37,935 nucleotides of DNA from Pseudorhodobacter antarcticus (GTDB lineage: Bacteria; Pseudomonadota; Alphaproteobacteria; Rhodobacterales; Rhodobacteraceae): assembly GCA_945860375.1 (NCBI GenBank), contig CAMAQR010000035.1, forward strand, positions 1-37,935. The letters are read 5' to 3'. A program made the position numbers and the translations under genes. The stretch's first letter is position 1. Every line of letters starts with the position of its first letter. Below the pieces are notes generated by a model that saw nothing but the letters and a program-made list of their open reading frames with translations, did not search any database and had not been told where the DNA came from. Positions 9,064 through 16,906 of this stretch are shown here, in pieces.

Positions 9064-9099
9064 ACCTTTCATACTGGTTAAAATATCCCCGCCGGAGGC
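9064..9099 (-). repeat. dispersed intergenic element, copy C (inverted partner of copy B)
   Basis: AAATATCCCCGCCGGAGGC at 9081-9099 is the perfect reverse complement of 8896-8914, and the flanking CCTTTCATACTGG continues the match to copy B with few differences. The pair brackets about 165 bp in the edd-eda spacer and could fold into a large stem in a joint transcript. Confidence 0.75.
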
Positions 9100-9106
9100 A
9101 AAATTC

Positions 9107-10912
9107 TCAGATCACCACGGCTGCGCCGGTTTCAGAGGTGCCCACCATAAGGCGGAACGCTTCGAACATCTCGCGGCCCATACCGTGGCTGTTGGCGGAC
9201 AGATCGGCGACAACGGGGTCGCGCGCGTCAAAGTCGGCGGCCAGCACCGACAGCGTGCCCGCCACCGCGTCCAGCCGCACCACATCACCATCGCGCAAAC
9301 GGGCAAGCGGGCCGCCCTTGGCCGCCTCGGGCGACACATGAATCGCGGCGGGCACTTTGCCAGATGCCCCCGACATGCGGCCATCCGTCACCAACGCCAT
9401 CTTCAAGCCGCGGTCTTGCAGCACCGTCAGCATTGGCGTCAAGGAATGCAGTTCCGGCATGCCATTGGCCGAAGGCCCTTGGAAGCGCACCACAACCACA
9501 GTGTCGCGGGTGAATTCATGCGCCTTGAACGCCGCCTTCACATCATTCTGGTCGTGGAAAATCCGGCAGGGTGCCTCGATGACATGACGTTCGGGTGCCA
9601 CAGCCGACACCTTGATCACACCGCGCCCCAGATTGCCCGACAACTGCCGCAAGCCGCCTGTCGCAGCAAAGGGATCGGCAACCGGGCGCAGGATTTTGGT
9701 ATTCAGCGTTTCTGTTGCACCCACCTCAAACACCAGTTTCCCGTCGCGCAGTTTTGGTTCGTTGCGATAGGCGGATAATCCCTCACCGCTGATGGTTTTG
9801 GCATCGGCGTGCAAAAGGCCTGCGTCCAGCAGTTGCCCGATCATGTAAGACAACCCACCCGCCGCATGGAAATGGTTCACATCGGCCAAGCCATTGGGGT
9901 AGACCTTGGCCATCAGCGGCACGGCTTGGCTGATGTCGTCGAAATCGGACAGGTCCAGCAGCACGCCAGAGGCGCGGGCCATTGCGGGCAGATGCAGCAC
10001 AAGATTGGTGGACCCGCCCGTGGCCATCAGCCCGACCAGACCGTTGACATAAGCGCGTTCGTCCAGAATATCGCCAGCCGGGCGGAAATCAGTGCCAAGG
10101 TTGGTGATCGCGGCGGCGCGTTCGACGGCGGCGGCGGTCAGCGCTTCGCGCAGGGATGTTTCGGGGTTCACGAAAGAGGCGCCGGGCAGGTGCAGGCCCA
10201 TGAATTCCATCAGCATCTGATTGGTGTTGGCGGTGCCGTAGAAAGTGCAGGTGCCAACGCCGTGATAGCTGGCCATCTCGGCTGCCATCAACGCCTCACG
10301 TCCGACCTGACCTTGGGCAAAGGCATTGCGGACCTTGGATTTTTCGTCATTGGGCAGGCCCGAGGTCATCGGCCCCGCAGGCACGAACACCGCCGGGATA
10401 TGTCCGAAGGCGGCCGCCGCCATGATCAGCCCTGGCACGATCTTGTCGCAGACGCCCAAGTAAAGCGCCGCATCAAAGGTGTTGTGCGACAGCGCCACAC
10501 CCGCCGCCAGCGCGATCACGTCACGCGAAAACAACGACAGTTCCATCCCCGGCTGGCCTTGGGTCACGCCGTCACACATTGCAGGCACGCCGCCCGCCAC
10601 CTGCACCGTCGCACCAACAGCGCTGGCTGCGGCGCGGATCAGGTCGGGGTAACGCTCAAAGGGTTTATGCGCCGACAGCATGTCGTTGTACGCGGTCACA
10701 ATGCCCAGATTTGGCACCCTTGCCGCCACCAGCGCATCCTTGTCTGCACCCATTCCGGCATAGGCATGAGCCTGATTGCCGCAAGACAGATGCGCGCGCG
10801 CGGGGCCCGCCGTCACCGCCTGCGCCATCCGCGCCAGATATTGCCCCCGCGTGGCGCTGGACCTTTCGCGGATACGGTCGGTGACGCGGTCGATGATCGG
10901 ATGAAGCGACAT
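9107..10912 (-). CDS. edd: 6-phosphogluconate dehydratase
   Basis: The 601-residue product has the IlvD/Edd family features: [87 protein letters not shown], and the C-terminal [20 protein letters not shown]. The cysteines in PAMCDGV, VCDK and GTCTFYG fit the iron-sulfur cluster ligands of the family. The enzyme converts 6-phosphogluconate to KDPG, the first committed step of the Entner-Doudoroff route. Length is normal. The start at ATG 10912 has only a weak Shine-Dalgarno match. A perfect palindrome 43-58 bp upstream suggests repressor control; eda follows on the same strand. Confidence 0.96.
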   Translation of the reverse strand: MSLHPIIDRVTDRIRERSSATRGQYLARMAQAVTAGPARAHLSCGNQAHAYAGMGADKDALVAARVPNLGIVTAYNDMLSAHKPFERYPDLIRAAASAVGATVQVAGGVPAMCDGVTQGQPGMELSLFSRDVIALAAGVALSHNTFDAALYLGVCDKIVPGLIMAAAAFGHIPAVFVPAGPMTSGLPNDEKSKVRNAFAQGQVGREALMAAEMASYHGVGTCTFYGTANTNQMLMEFMGLHLPGASFVNPETSLREALTAAAVERAAAITNLGTDFRPAGDILDERAYVNGLVGLMATGGSTNLVLHLPAMARASGVLLDLSDFDDISQAVPLMAKVYPNGLADVNHFHAAGGLSYMIGQLLDAGLLHADAKTISGEGLSAYRNEPKLRDGKLVFEVGATETLNTKILRPVADPFAATGGLRQLSGNLGRGVIKVSAVAPERHVIEAPCRIFHDQNDVKAAFKAHEFTRDTVVVVRFQGPSANGMPELHSLTPMLTVLQDRGLKMALVTDGRMSGASGKVPAAIHVSPEAAKGGPLARLRDGDVVRLDAVAGTLSVLAADFDARDPVVADLSANSHGMGREMFEAFRLMVGTSETGAAVVI

Positions 10913-10954
10913 GGAGCACCCATATAGGCTGTGATTGCGCAGATTTATCAGGCT

Positions 10955-10970
10955 TTGTTAGCGCTAACAA
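10955..10970. promoter_or_regulatory. perfect palindromic operator upstream of edd (LacI/GntR-gluconate type)
   Basis: TTGTTAGCGCTAACAA is a perfect 16-bp palindrome centred about 50 bp upstream of the edd start. Its TGTTA-N4-TAACA arrangement is the same as the operator of E. coli GntR, the LacI-family gluconate repressor that controls edd-eda there. The central CG-containing even-numbered symmetry is typical of LacI-family sites. The cognate regulator is not in the window. Confidence 0.65.
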
Positions 10971-11171
10971 CCCATCTCAACGCCAGTGAGCAGGTTTTCT
11001 CCCGCTGCAGTTTGAACCGATTGGCTGAATGGTCAAGGCGGCTTACGCCTGCGACTGCCTTGGCAATTCCGCCAAAGCACCTTGGATTTGCGACAGACTT
11101 GTCGAATTGCTGCCATGATTGGCTGTCAAAAACATCCTTAACCTCGGGGGGGGCAAACATAGGATACTGAC

Positions 11172-11879
11172 ATGAAACTGATCCGCACACTTCCCGTCTT
11201 GATCTTGGCTTTCACTCTGGCCGCCTGTGTGCAGCCCGAAACCGCCAGCCGCAACATGACCGCCACTATGACCGGAGCGACCACGCTTTCCGCGACGGCG
11301 GCGCCGGTGGTTCAGACGGACGGTCAGATCGTGATGCAAAGCCAATACGATGTGACCGCCATCAATGTCACCGTGCCGCGCAGCCTCAAATCTTCCGAAG
11401 CCAACACCTTTCACCCGAATGTGGAAATTGTCTGGCGCGGTGAGCCTTTGGGCGACCGTCACGCTCAGGTTCTGGCCATCTTCAATGAGGCCATGGCCCG
11501 TGGCACCGCCAGCATGAAGCGTGGTCCGCAAGTGGTTGTGGACATTGAAGTTGTGCGCTTTCACTGCCTGACCGAAAAGACCCGTTTCACCGTTGGTGGT
11601 GTACACAGCATGAACTTCACCATGACGGTGCGCGATGCGGCCACCGGTGCCATCATTCAAGGCCCACGTCTTGTGGTGGCCGATGTCAAAGCCGCAGGCG
11701 GCGCGCGTGCCCTTGCCGAAGATCAGGCCGGACGCACCCAGCGCGTGGTTGTGGTCGAACGTCTGACCGAGGTGATCCGCCGCGAATTGTCGGCTCCGAT
11801 GGTTGCCGCCCCCGAAGGCCTGCAAATCTCGCGCTTTGACGGCTCGCCCGTCGCGCTGACCTCGACCATCTTACAGTAG
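11172..11879 (+). CDS. conserved outer-membrane-type lipoprotein (probably DUF6778)
   Basis: The 235-residue protein starts MKLIRTLPVLILAFTLAACV, a clear type II signal peptide with lipobox LAAC (Cys19). The mature part has no transmembrane helix; a central block, VVVDIEVVRFHCLTEKTRFT, is followed by a second beta-rich block, MNFTMTVRDAATGAIIQGPR. I recall this architecture in Rhodobacterales lipoproteins of unknown function under DUF6778, but the number should be checked. It is divergent from edd across 259 bp and is preceded by ATACTGAC without a strong ribosome site. Its 3' end runs into a short tandem duplication (11878-11904). Confidence 0.75.
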   Translation: MKLIRTLPVLILAFTLAACVQPETASRNMTATMTGATTLSATAAPVVQTDGQIVMQSQYDVTAINVTVPRSLKSSEANTFHPNVEIVWRGEPLGDRHAQVLAIFNEAMARGTASMKRGPQVVVDIEVVRFHCLTEKTRFTVGGVHSMNFTMTVRDAATGAIIQGPRLVVADVKAAGGARALAEDQAGRTQRVVVVERLTEVIRRELSAPMVAAPEGLQISRFDGSPVALTSTILQ

Positions 11880-11954
11880 ACTGGCCTGCAAAAGACTGGC
11901 CTGCCGTAAACCGGCTTTCCTAAAACCCGCGAACACTCTATGGGAGGGGTCATC

Positions 11955-13199
11955 ATGACCTCTCCCATATCCCATTCTCCCGATGAACAGGCTGCGGACA
12001 CCGTCCTTCGCAACCACCCCGTGGTGCGGCTGAAGCCGAAGGCCGAGGCGCGCGCGATTCGCCACGGCTTTCCGTGGGTTTACGCGGATGAACTGGTGAC
12101 GGACCGGCGCACTGGCAATCTGGCTCCCGGGGCCTTGGCCATTCTGGTCGATGGCGATCGGCGCGATCTGGGTCTGGTGACGGTGAACACCAAATCCAAG
12201 ATCATCGCCCGCATGCTGGACCGCGACCCCGAGGCGGTGATTGATCAAGCGTGGTTTGAGGCGCGGCTGTCGCGGGCGCTGGCCTTGCGCGCGCGCCTTT
12301 ATGATGCGCCGTTTTACCGTTTGGTGCATGCCGAGGCAGATGGTTTGCCCGGCATCGTCATCGACCGTTTTGGCGATGTGGCGGTGGTGCAGCCGAATGC
12401 GGCTTGGGCCGAGGATCATCTGGGGCCACTGGTTGCCGCCTTGCAGGCCGTGACCGGGGTGACGACCGTCGTAAAGAACGCCACCGGACGCTCGCGCGGG
12501 CTGGAAGGGCTGAATGAAGAAACCGTGGTGCTGGCCGGGGCCGTGTCTGGCCCGGTTGCGGTGCCGATGAACGGTGCCACCTATATGGCCGATGTGACCG
12601 GCGGGCAAAAGACGGGTCTGTTCTTTGACCAACGCCCCAACCACGCCTTTGCCGCCCGTCTGGCGCAGGGTGCGCGGGTGCTGGACATGTTCGCCCATGT
12701 CGGCGGTTTTGGTCTGGCGGCATTGGCGGGCGGGGCCGTTTCGGCTTTGGCGGTCGATGCCTCTGCCGCTGCTTTGGCTTTGGCCGGGCAGGGCGCGCAG
12801 GCTGCCGGGTTTGGTGATCGCTTTGCCACGCGGCAAGGCGATGCGTTTGACGTGCTGGAGGCTTTGGGGGCCGAGGCCGCCCAGTTCGATCTGGTGGTTT
12901 GCGATCCGCCCGCCTTTGCCCCCGCCAAACCGGCGCTGGAAGCGGGCCTGCGCGCCTATGAACGCGTGGCGCGTCTGGCAGCCCCCTTGGTCGCGCCGGG
13001 TGGCTATCTGGTGCTGTGTTCTTGTTCGCATGCCGCCGATCTGCAAGCTTTCCGCAGCGCTTGTGCGCGGGGCATTGGCCGGGGCGGGCGGCGCGGGCAG
13101 TTGTTGCACACCGGATTTGCCGGGCCAGACCATCCGATGCTGCCACAACTGGCCGAAAGTGCCTATCTCAAGGCGCTGTTCTTCCGGCTGGATGGCTAG
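11955..13199 (+). CDS. RlmI-like class I SAM-dependent rRNA methyltransferase
   Basis: I start the 414-residue protein at ATG 11955 because GGGAGGGG sits immediately upstream; the ATG at 11940 lies 5' of that site. An N-terminal PUA-like region (VVRLKPKAEARAIRHGFPWV) is followed by an EEHEE-type middle domain (YRLVHAEADGLPGIVIDRFG) and a Rossmann methyltransferase. In the last, VTGGQKTGLFFDQRPNHAF, VLDMFAHVGGFGLAAL and VVCDPPAFAP form the SAM and catalytic motifs. RlmI methylates cytosine 1962 of 23S rRNA in E. coli; whether this homologue modifies the same base is inference. The stop codon is directly followed by a large stem-loop that ends at the next gene. Confidence 0.85.
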   Translation: MTSPISHSPDEQAADTVLRNHPVVRLKPKAEARAIRHGFPWVYADELVTDRRTGNLAPGALAILVDGDRRDLGLVTVNTKSKIIARMLDRDPEAVIDQAWFEARLSRALALRARLYDAPFYRLVHAEADGLPGIVIDRFGDVAVVQPNAAWAEDHLGPLVAALQAVTGVTTVVKNATGRSRGLEGLNEETVVLAGAVSGPVAVPMNGATYMADVTGGQKTGLFFDQRPNHAFAARLAQGARVLDMFAHVGGFGLAALAGGAVSALAVDASAAALALAGQGAQAAGFGDRFATRQGDAFDVLEALGAEAAQFDLVVCDPPAFAPAKPALEAGLRAYERVARLAAPLVAPGGYLVLCSCSHAADLQAFRSACARGIGRGGRRGQLLHTGFAGPDHPMLPQLAESAYLKALFFRLDG

Positions 13200-13286
13200 A
13201 GTGGTTTGCGTTTTGCTTGGCGCTGTCATAGCGCACTGCCCCCAAGTCTTCGGGCGCAGTGCGACACAGAATAAACGCGAACCACT
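13200..13286 (+). repeat. 87-nt stem structure filling the gap between rlmI-like and PIN genes
   Basis: Outer arms AGTGGTTTGCGTTT (13200-13213) and AAACGCGAACCACT (13273-13286) pair over 14 bp with one G-U in RNA. Inside, CGCACTGC (13232-13239) pairs perfectly with GCAGTGCG (13256-13263), extended by CCC/GGG after one mismatch. A competing hairpin GCGCT/AGCGC (13220-13224, 13230-13234) overlaps the inner stem. The structure starts one base after the upstream stop and ends three bases before the PIN start codon, with no Shine-Dalgarno seen between. It could be a translational control element or a palindromic mobile repeat. Confidence 0.7.
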
Positions 13287-13289
13287 GCG

Positions 13290-13832
13290 ATGAAAGCGGT
13301 TCTGGACGCCTGCGTTCTTTACCCCACCGTGCTGCGCGAAATTCTGTCGGGCGTGGCCGCGCGGGGGCTTTACGAGCCGCTGTGGTCCGACCGCATCATC
13401 CGGGAATGGACGCGGGCAACGGTGAAACTGGGCCCGGTGGCGCAGGCGCAGGCCGAGGTTGAGGCGACGTTGTTCTGCGCCGCCTTTCCGCGTGGTCAGC
13501 TGCGCGAACAGCCGAGCATCGAGGCGCGCCTGCTGTTGCCCGACCCCAATGATGTGCATGTACTGGCGGTGGCCATCGCGGGCCATGCCGATTGCATCGT
13601 GACGTTCAACGCCAAGGACTTCCCCCGCCATCTGTTGGCCGAAGAGGGGATCGCGCGCCGTGACCCCGATGGTCTGCTGTGGGAGCTGTGGTCATTTCAC
13701 CCTGCGCCGGTGTCCGAGGTGGTGCGGCATGTGCATGCTGTGGCAGAACGCATGGCTGGCGCGCCGATCCCTCTGCGCAGCCTGCTGAAACGCGCGCAGC
13801 TGCCGAAACTGGGCAAGGCGATGGCGGGCTGA
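13290..13832 (+). CDS. PIN-domain ribonuclease-fold protein
   Basis: The 180-residue protein begins MKAVLDACVLYPTVLREILS, with the PIN first acidic residue Asp6. Other candidate metal ligands are Glu39 (IIREWTR), Asp88 (DPNDVHVLAVAI) and Asp110 (VTFNAKDFP). The order and spacing fit the VapC-like PIN fold (PF13470-type); a Rhodobacter sphaeroides homologue lends its name to an RSP_2648 family as I recall. PIN proteins usually cleave RNA. No antitoxin gene is adjacent; the upstream neighbour is an rRNA methyltransferase and the gap holds a stem structure. A stand-alone RNA-processing role is as likely as a toxin. It converges on the M48 gene with 8 bp between stops. Confidence 0.82.
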   Translation: MKAVLDACVLYPTVLREILSGVAARGLYEPLWSDRIIREWTRATVKLGPVAQAQAEVEATLFCAAFPRGQLREQPSIEARLLLPDPNDVHVLAVAIAGHADCIVTFNAKDFPRHLLAEEGIARRDPDGLLWELWSFHPAPVSEVVRHVHAVAERMAGAPIPLRSLLKRAQLPKLGKAMAG

Positions 13833-13840
13833 ACCCGGCC

Positions 13841-14521
13841 CTACCGCCACCTTGCCGTCATCGCCTCTATCGCCGCAATCCGGTCGTCGGTCTTGGGATG
13901 GCTGAGCAGCCAGGCCGGGGTGCCAGCGCCTGCGTTTCCCGTCAGCCCCGACAGCTTGCGGAACAGCGACACCTGCGGCGCGGTGCCGATCCCTGATTTT
14001 TCCAGCAGCGCCGCCGCATAGGCATCCGCCTCAAACTCATCACGACGCGACATCCGTGCCATCAGCGCGCCGGAAATAAGCTTGGCAATCCAGGCGCCCA
14101 AGAACGGGATAAACCGGTTCAACAACGCCGACAGCATAACAAAAACCGCATTTTGTCCCGTAAAATCAATCATCCGCCGCCGCGCGTGGCCCAAGGCCAC
14201 ATGGCCCAATTCATGCGCAATCACTGACGCCAGTTCTTCCGCCGTCACCTCGCCGCGCGCTTTGCGGTTCAGGAAGCCACGCGTCAGGAAAATCCGCCCG
14301 TCGGGGGCGGCCAAGCCGTTCACTGCGTCAACTTCAAACACATGCACCTTGATCACCGGGATATCCAGCGCGGCAGCCATGCGATTTGCCAGCATAGTGA
14401 TCGACGGATCGGTCAAGGGCTGGCTTTGAGTGTCCAGCATCTGTTTGGTGCGCCAGACCGAAAAGCGCATCATCAGATAGGCATAGGCCACGGCCAACAG
14501 GATCGGGGTCAGTTTCAACAT
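13841..14521 (-). CDS. M48 family zinc metalloprotease
   Basis: From ATG 14521 the product is 226 residues, MLKLTPILLAVAYAYLMMRF, with an N-terminal membrane anchor and a second hydrophobic stretch around residues 124-150. The zinc site is HELGH (103-107), with the third ligand expected at Glu162 in RRDEFEADAYAA, the standard M48 arrangement. LSHPKTDDRIAAIEAM near the end is also typical. Members cleave membrane or periplasmic proteins (HtpX, BepA/YfgC types); this short form is HtpX-like in core but smaller. It ends the minus-strand cluster that includes DedA, VWA and MoxR genes. Confidence 0.88.
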   Translation of the reverse strand: MLKLTPILLAVAYAYLMMRFSVWRTKQMLDTQSQPLTDPSITMLANRMAAALDIPVIKVHVFEVDAVNGLAAPDGRIFLTRGFLNRKARGEVTAEELASVIAHELGHVALGHARRRMIDFTGQNAVFVMLSALLNRFIPFLGAWIAKLISGALMARMSRRDEFEADAYAAALLEKSGIGTAPQVSLFRKLSGLTGNAGAGTPAWLLSHPKTDDRIAAIEAMTARWR

Positions 14522-14556
14522 GCCCCTAATATGGGGTGATCCGGCGCGGCTGCAAG

Positions 14557-15162
14557 CTATTGCTGCGCCGCCCTGTGTGCCTTCAAAGCATGGCGCACCC
14601 AAAGGCCCAGCAACGCCACCGCCGCCCCGCCCGCAAGCACGCCCAGAACCGACCCCAGCATATCGCTGGCCGCCTGAATATTGCCAGCAAAGGCGTAGCC
14701 CAAGCCGACATAAAGCCCGGCCCAAACCAACTCGCCAGCCGCGCCAGCGGCGGTAAAGTGAGACCAGCGAAACCCGCTGGACCCGGTGACAAGGTTGACC
14801 CAAGGCCCCAAGGGGCTGAACAGCCAGCGGGTCAGAAACACCGCCGCGACGCCCTTTTTCTGCACCATCACCACGGTATGCGACAGCAATTTGTCCCGCT
14901 CCGGGTCACGACGCAGGCGGTTCAACAGCGGCGTGCCAAACTTGCGGCCCGCCCAGAACCCCACCTGATCGCCCGCAATTCCCCCCGCCGCCGCCGCTGC
15001 CAAGGTGCTGACCAAAGCCAGATCGCCTGCCGCCACAAACCCGCCTGCCGTCATCATCAGCAAAGAGGCCGGGAAGGGCAGGGCGAGGCAGGAAAAGAAC
15101 GTCGTCGCCGCAAGCAGCCAAAGCCCATATTGCGGCACAAGTGCCAAAAGCCAATCGGTCAC
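14557..15162 (-). CDS. DedA/SNARE-associated (VTT) membrane protein
   Basis: The 201-residue protein starts with GTG at 15162 (MTDWLLALVPQYGLWLLAAT), overlapping the upstream stop as GTGA. DedA signatures are present: FPASLLMMTAGGFVAAGDLA, AGDQVGFWAGRKFG, then FLTRWLFSPLGPWVNLVTGS, the F-x-R-x3-x-G-P motif. Five or so hydrophobic segments are seen. DedA proteins are lipid scramblase or transporter-like inner-membrane proteins; C55-PP recycling is known for some. Substrate here is unknown. Confidence 0.85.
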   Translation of the reverse strand: MTDWLLALVPQYGLWLLAATTFFSCLALPFPASLLMMTAGGFVAAGDLALVSTLAAAAAGGIAGDQVGFWAGRKFGTPLLNRLRRDPERDKLLSHTVVMVQKKGVAAVFLTRWLFSPLGPWVNLVTGSSGFRWSHFTAAGAAGELVWAGLYVGLGYAFAGNIQAASDMLGSVLGVLAGGAAVALLGLWVRHALKAHRAAQQ

Positions 15163-15509
15163 GGTGCAGGGGCCTTTGTCCGCATCACCGCAATGGCGGC
15201 TTCCACTTCGGCAATCAGTTGGTCCAGCGGCACGCCACGATCCCGCGCGATTTCAACCAAGGGCTGCGGGCGGCCTTTGATTTCGGGCAGCGGCAGATTG
15301 GCCAAAGCGTCCAACTGGCGCGGGTCCAATGACCATGATCTGCCGATGTAACCCACCGTCATCCAGCCCTGCACCGCCTGATTGTGATGCGCCGGGTCCG
15401 ACCAGTAAATTGCCTGCGACACAAAGCGCGCCCCGAAAAACAGCGTGACGGCACAGGCCAGCAGAAAGGATGATACCAGAACGGGGTGCGCGCGCCAAAA
15501 CTGCAGCAC
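15159..15509 (-). CDS. conserved single-pass membrane protein in the VWA cluster
   Basis: The 116-residue product starts with GTG 15509; its G overlaps the stop of the VWA gene (TAGTG), and its own stop overlaps the DedA start. Residues 10-33 form one transmembrane helix near the N-terminus. The rest (ALANLPLPEIKGRPQPLVEI and after) is soluble, probably periplasmic, with a small helical domain. I do not recognise the family. The overlapping junctions on both sides argue strongly that it is a real, co-translated gene. Confidence 0.75.
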   Translation of the reverse strand: MLQFWRAHPVLVSSFLLACAVTLFFGARFVSQAIYWSDPAHHNQAVQGWMTVGYIGRSWSLDPRQLDALANLPLPEIKGRPQPLVEIARDRGVPLDQLIAEVEAAIAVMRTKAPAP

Positions 15510-16690
15510 TAGCGTAACTCCTTGATCCCGCGCGCAATACCGTCAAGCGTCATCGGTACCATGCGGTTTGCGAAAATCGACTGTATCAGCCGGATTGACT
15601 GCGTGTAGCCCCAATGCGGCTCTGGCACCGGGTTGATCCACAGATGGTTGGGCCATTGTGCGCAGGCGCGTTGCAGCCAGACCTGCCCGGATTCCGGGTT
15701 CCAATGTTCATTGGCCCCGCCGGGATGCAGGATTTCATAGGGGCTCATCGACGCATCGCCCACGAAAATGCATTTGTAATCAGACCCATAGGTGCGCAGG
15801 ATTTCAGCCGTCAGGGTTTGCGCGTCCCAGCGCCTTGCGTTGTCGCGCCACACACCTTCATACAGGCAGTTGTGGAAATAGAACGGCACCAGATGCTTGA
15901 ACTCGGCGCGGGCGGCAGAGAACAGTTCCTCCATCACCTTGATATAGGGGTCCATTGACCCGCCAATATCGAAAAATATCAATACCTTGACCGCATTGCG
16001 GCGTTCGGGCCGTGTCTGTACGTTCAGCCAGCCCTGTTCGGCGGTGGCACGAATGGTGCCGTCCATGTCCAATTCATCCGCCGCCCCGTCGCGCGCCCAT
16101 TTGCGCAGGCGGCGCAACGCGATCTTGATGTTGCGGGTGCCGAGTTCAGCGCGGTCGTCCAGATTGCGGAATTCGCGCTTGTCCCAGACCTTGACCGCGC
16201 GCTGATGGCGGCTTTGGTCCTGCCCGATCCGCACGCCTTCGGGGTTGTAGCCATAGGCGCCAAAGGGCGAGGTGCCTGCCGTGCCGATCCATTTATTGCC
16301 GCCCTGATGGCGGTCTTTCTGCTCGGCCAGACGCTGCTTCAGGGTTTCCATCAGCTTGTCAAACCCGCCCAAAGCCTGAACCGCAGCGCGTTCTTCGGGG
16401 GTCAGATTGCCTTCAGCCAGCTTTTCCAGCCAACCGGGCGGCAGATCCATCGCGGCGAGCACCTGATCGGCTGTGATCGTCTCAAGTCCATGGAACGATT
16501 GCGCAAAGGCGCGGTCAAAGCGGTCAAGATGGCGCTCATCCTTCACCATCACCGTGCGGGCCAGATGGTAAAATCCGGTCACGTCATAGGTGACCAATCC
16601 CGCCGCCAGACCTTCGAGAAACCCCAGATATTCACGCAGGGAAACCGGGATTCCTTCGGACCGCAGGGTCAGAAAGAACGGCCGGAACAT
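15509..16690 (-). CDS. VWA-domain CoxE-like protein (partner type of MoxR ATPases)
   Basis: The 393-residue product has an N-terminal helical region (FFLTLRSEGIPVSLREYLGF) and a linker rich in charged residues. A C-terminal von Willebrand A domain starts at KVLIFFDIGGSMDPYIKVME. The metal-site motif, normally DxSxS, reads DIGGS (Asp241, Gly243, Ser245), so the first serine is glycine. FVGDASMSPYEILHPG supplies later metal-site residues. CoxE/YehP-like proteins work with MoxR AAA+ ATPases as chaperones for metal insertion or complex assembly. A MoxR gene lies in the same direction at 19022-19861. There is no coxDL or other cofactor enzyme nearby, so the client is unknown. Confidence 0.87.
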   Translation of the reverse strand: MFRPFFLTLRSEGIPVSLREYLGFLEGLAAGLVTYDVTGFYHLARTVMVKDERHLDRFDRAFAQSFHGLETITADQVLAAMDLPPGWLEKLAEGNLTPEERAAVQALGGFDKLMETLKQRLAEQKDRHQGGNKWIGTAGTSPFGAYGYNPEGVRIGQDQSRHQRAVKVWDKREFRNLDDRAELGTRNIKIALRRLRKWARDGAADELDMDGTIRATAEQGWLNVQTRPERRNAVKVLIFFDIGGSMDPYIKVMEELFSAARAEFKHLVPFYFHNCLYEGVWRDNARRWDAQTLTAEILRTYGSDYKCIFVGDASMSPYEILHPGGANEHWNPESGQVWLQRACAQWPNHLWINPVPEPHWGYTQSIRLIQSIFANRMVPMTLDGIARGIKELR

Positions 16691-16694
16691 GGGG

Positions 16695-16859
16695 TTACAG
16701 CACGCGCTGCAAGAAGATGGTCACAAACAGACCAATCAAGCCGAACAAGATGCCAAGCCCTGCCGCGTATTGCAGCATATCGGGCAGCCGCCCGCCGCGA
16801 ACTTTGGCAAGAATTGCCCCAAACGCTGACCCGAAAACCATTCCAACGATAACGATCAT
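16695..16859 (-). CDS. small membrane protein
   Basis: From ATG 16859 the product is 54 residues, MIVIVGMVFGSAFGAILAKV onward, with two short hydrophobic stretches separated by RGGRLPDMLQYA. An upstream in-frame start would add 11 residues. It lies 4 bp before the VWA gene and 47 bp after the DUF2927 gene, so it is probably co-transcribed. Likely inner-membrane; function unknown. Confidence 0.65.
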   Translation of the reverse strand: MIVIVGMVFGSAFGAILAKVRGGRLPDMLQYAAGLGILFGLIGLFVTIFLQRVL

Positions 16860-16906
16860 AAGCTTGCCCTTTGCCCGATGGGCCGGGGACAAGCCCGCGC
16901 CCTTTG

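Noticed and set aside
11871..13631. 586-residue open frame antisense to the methyltransferase and PIN genes
   Set aside because: Composition is unnatural and it lies opposite two well-supported genes.
13290..13832. PIN gene as half of a VapBC toxin-antitoxin pair
   Set aside because: No small antitoxin gene precedes it; the 90-bp gap is filled by a stem structure and the upstream gene is a methyltransferase.
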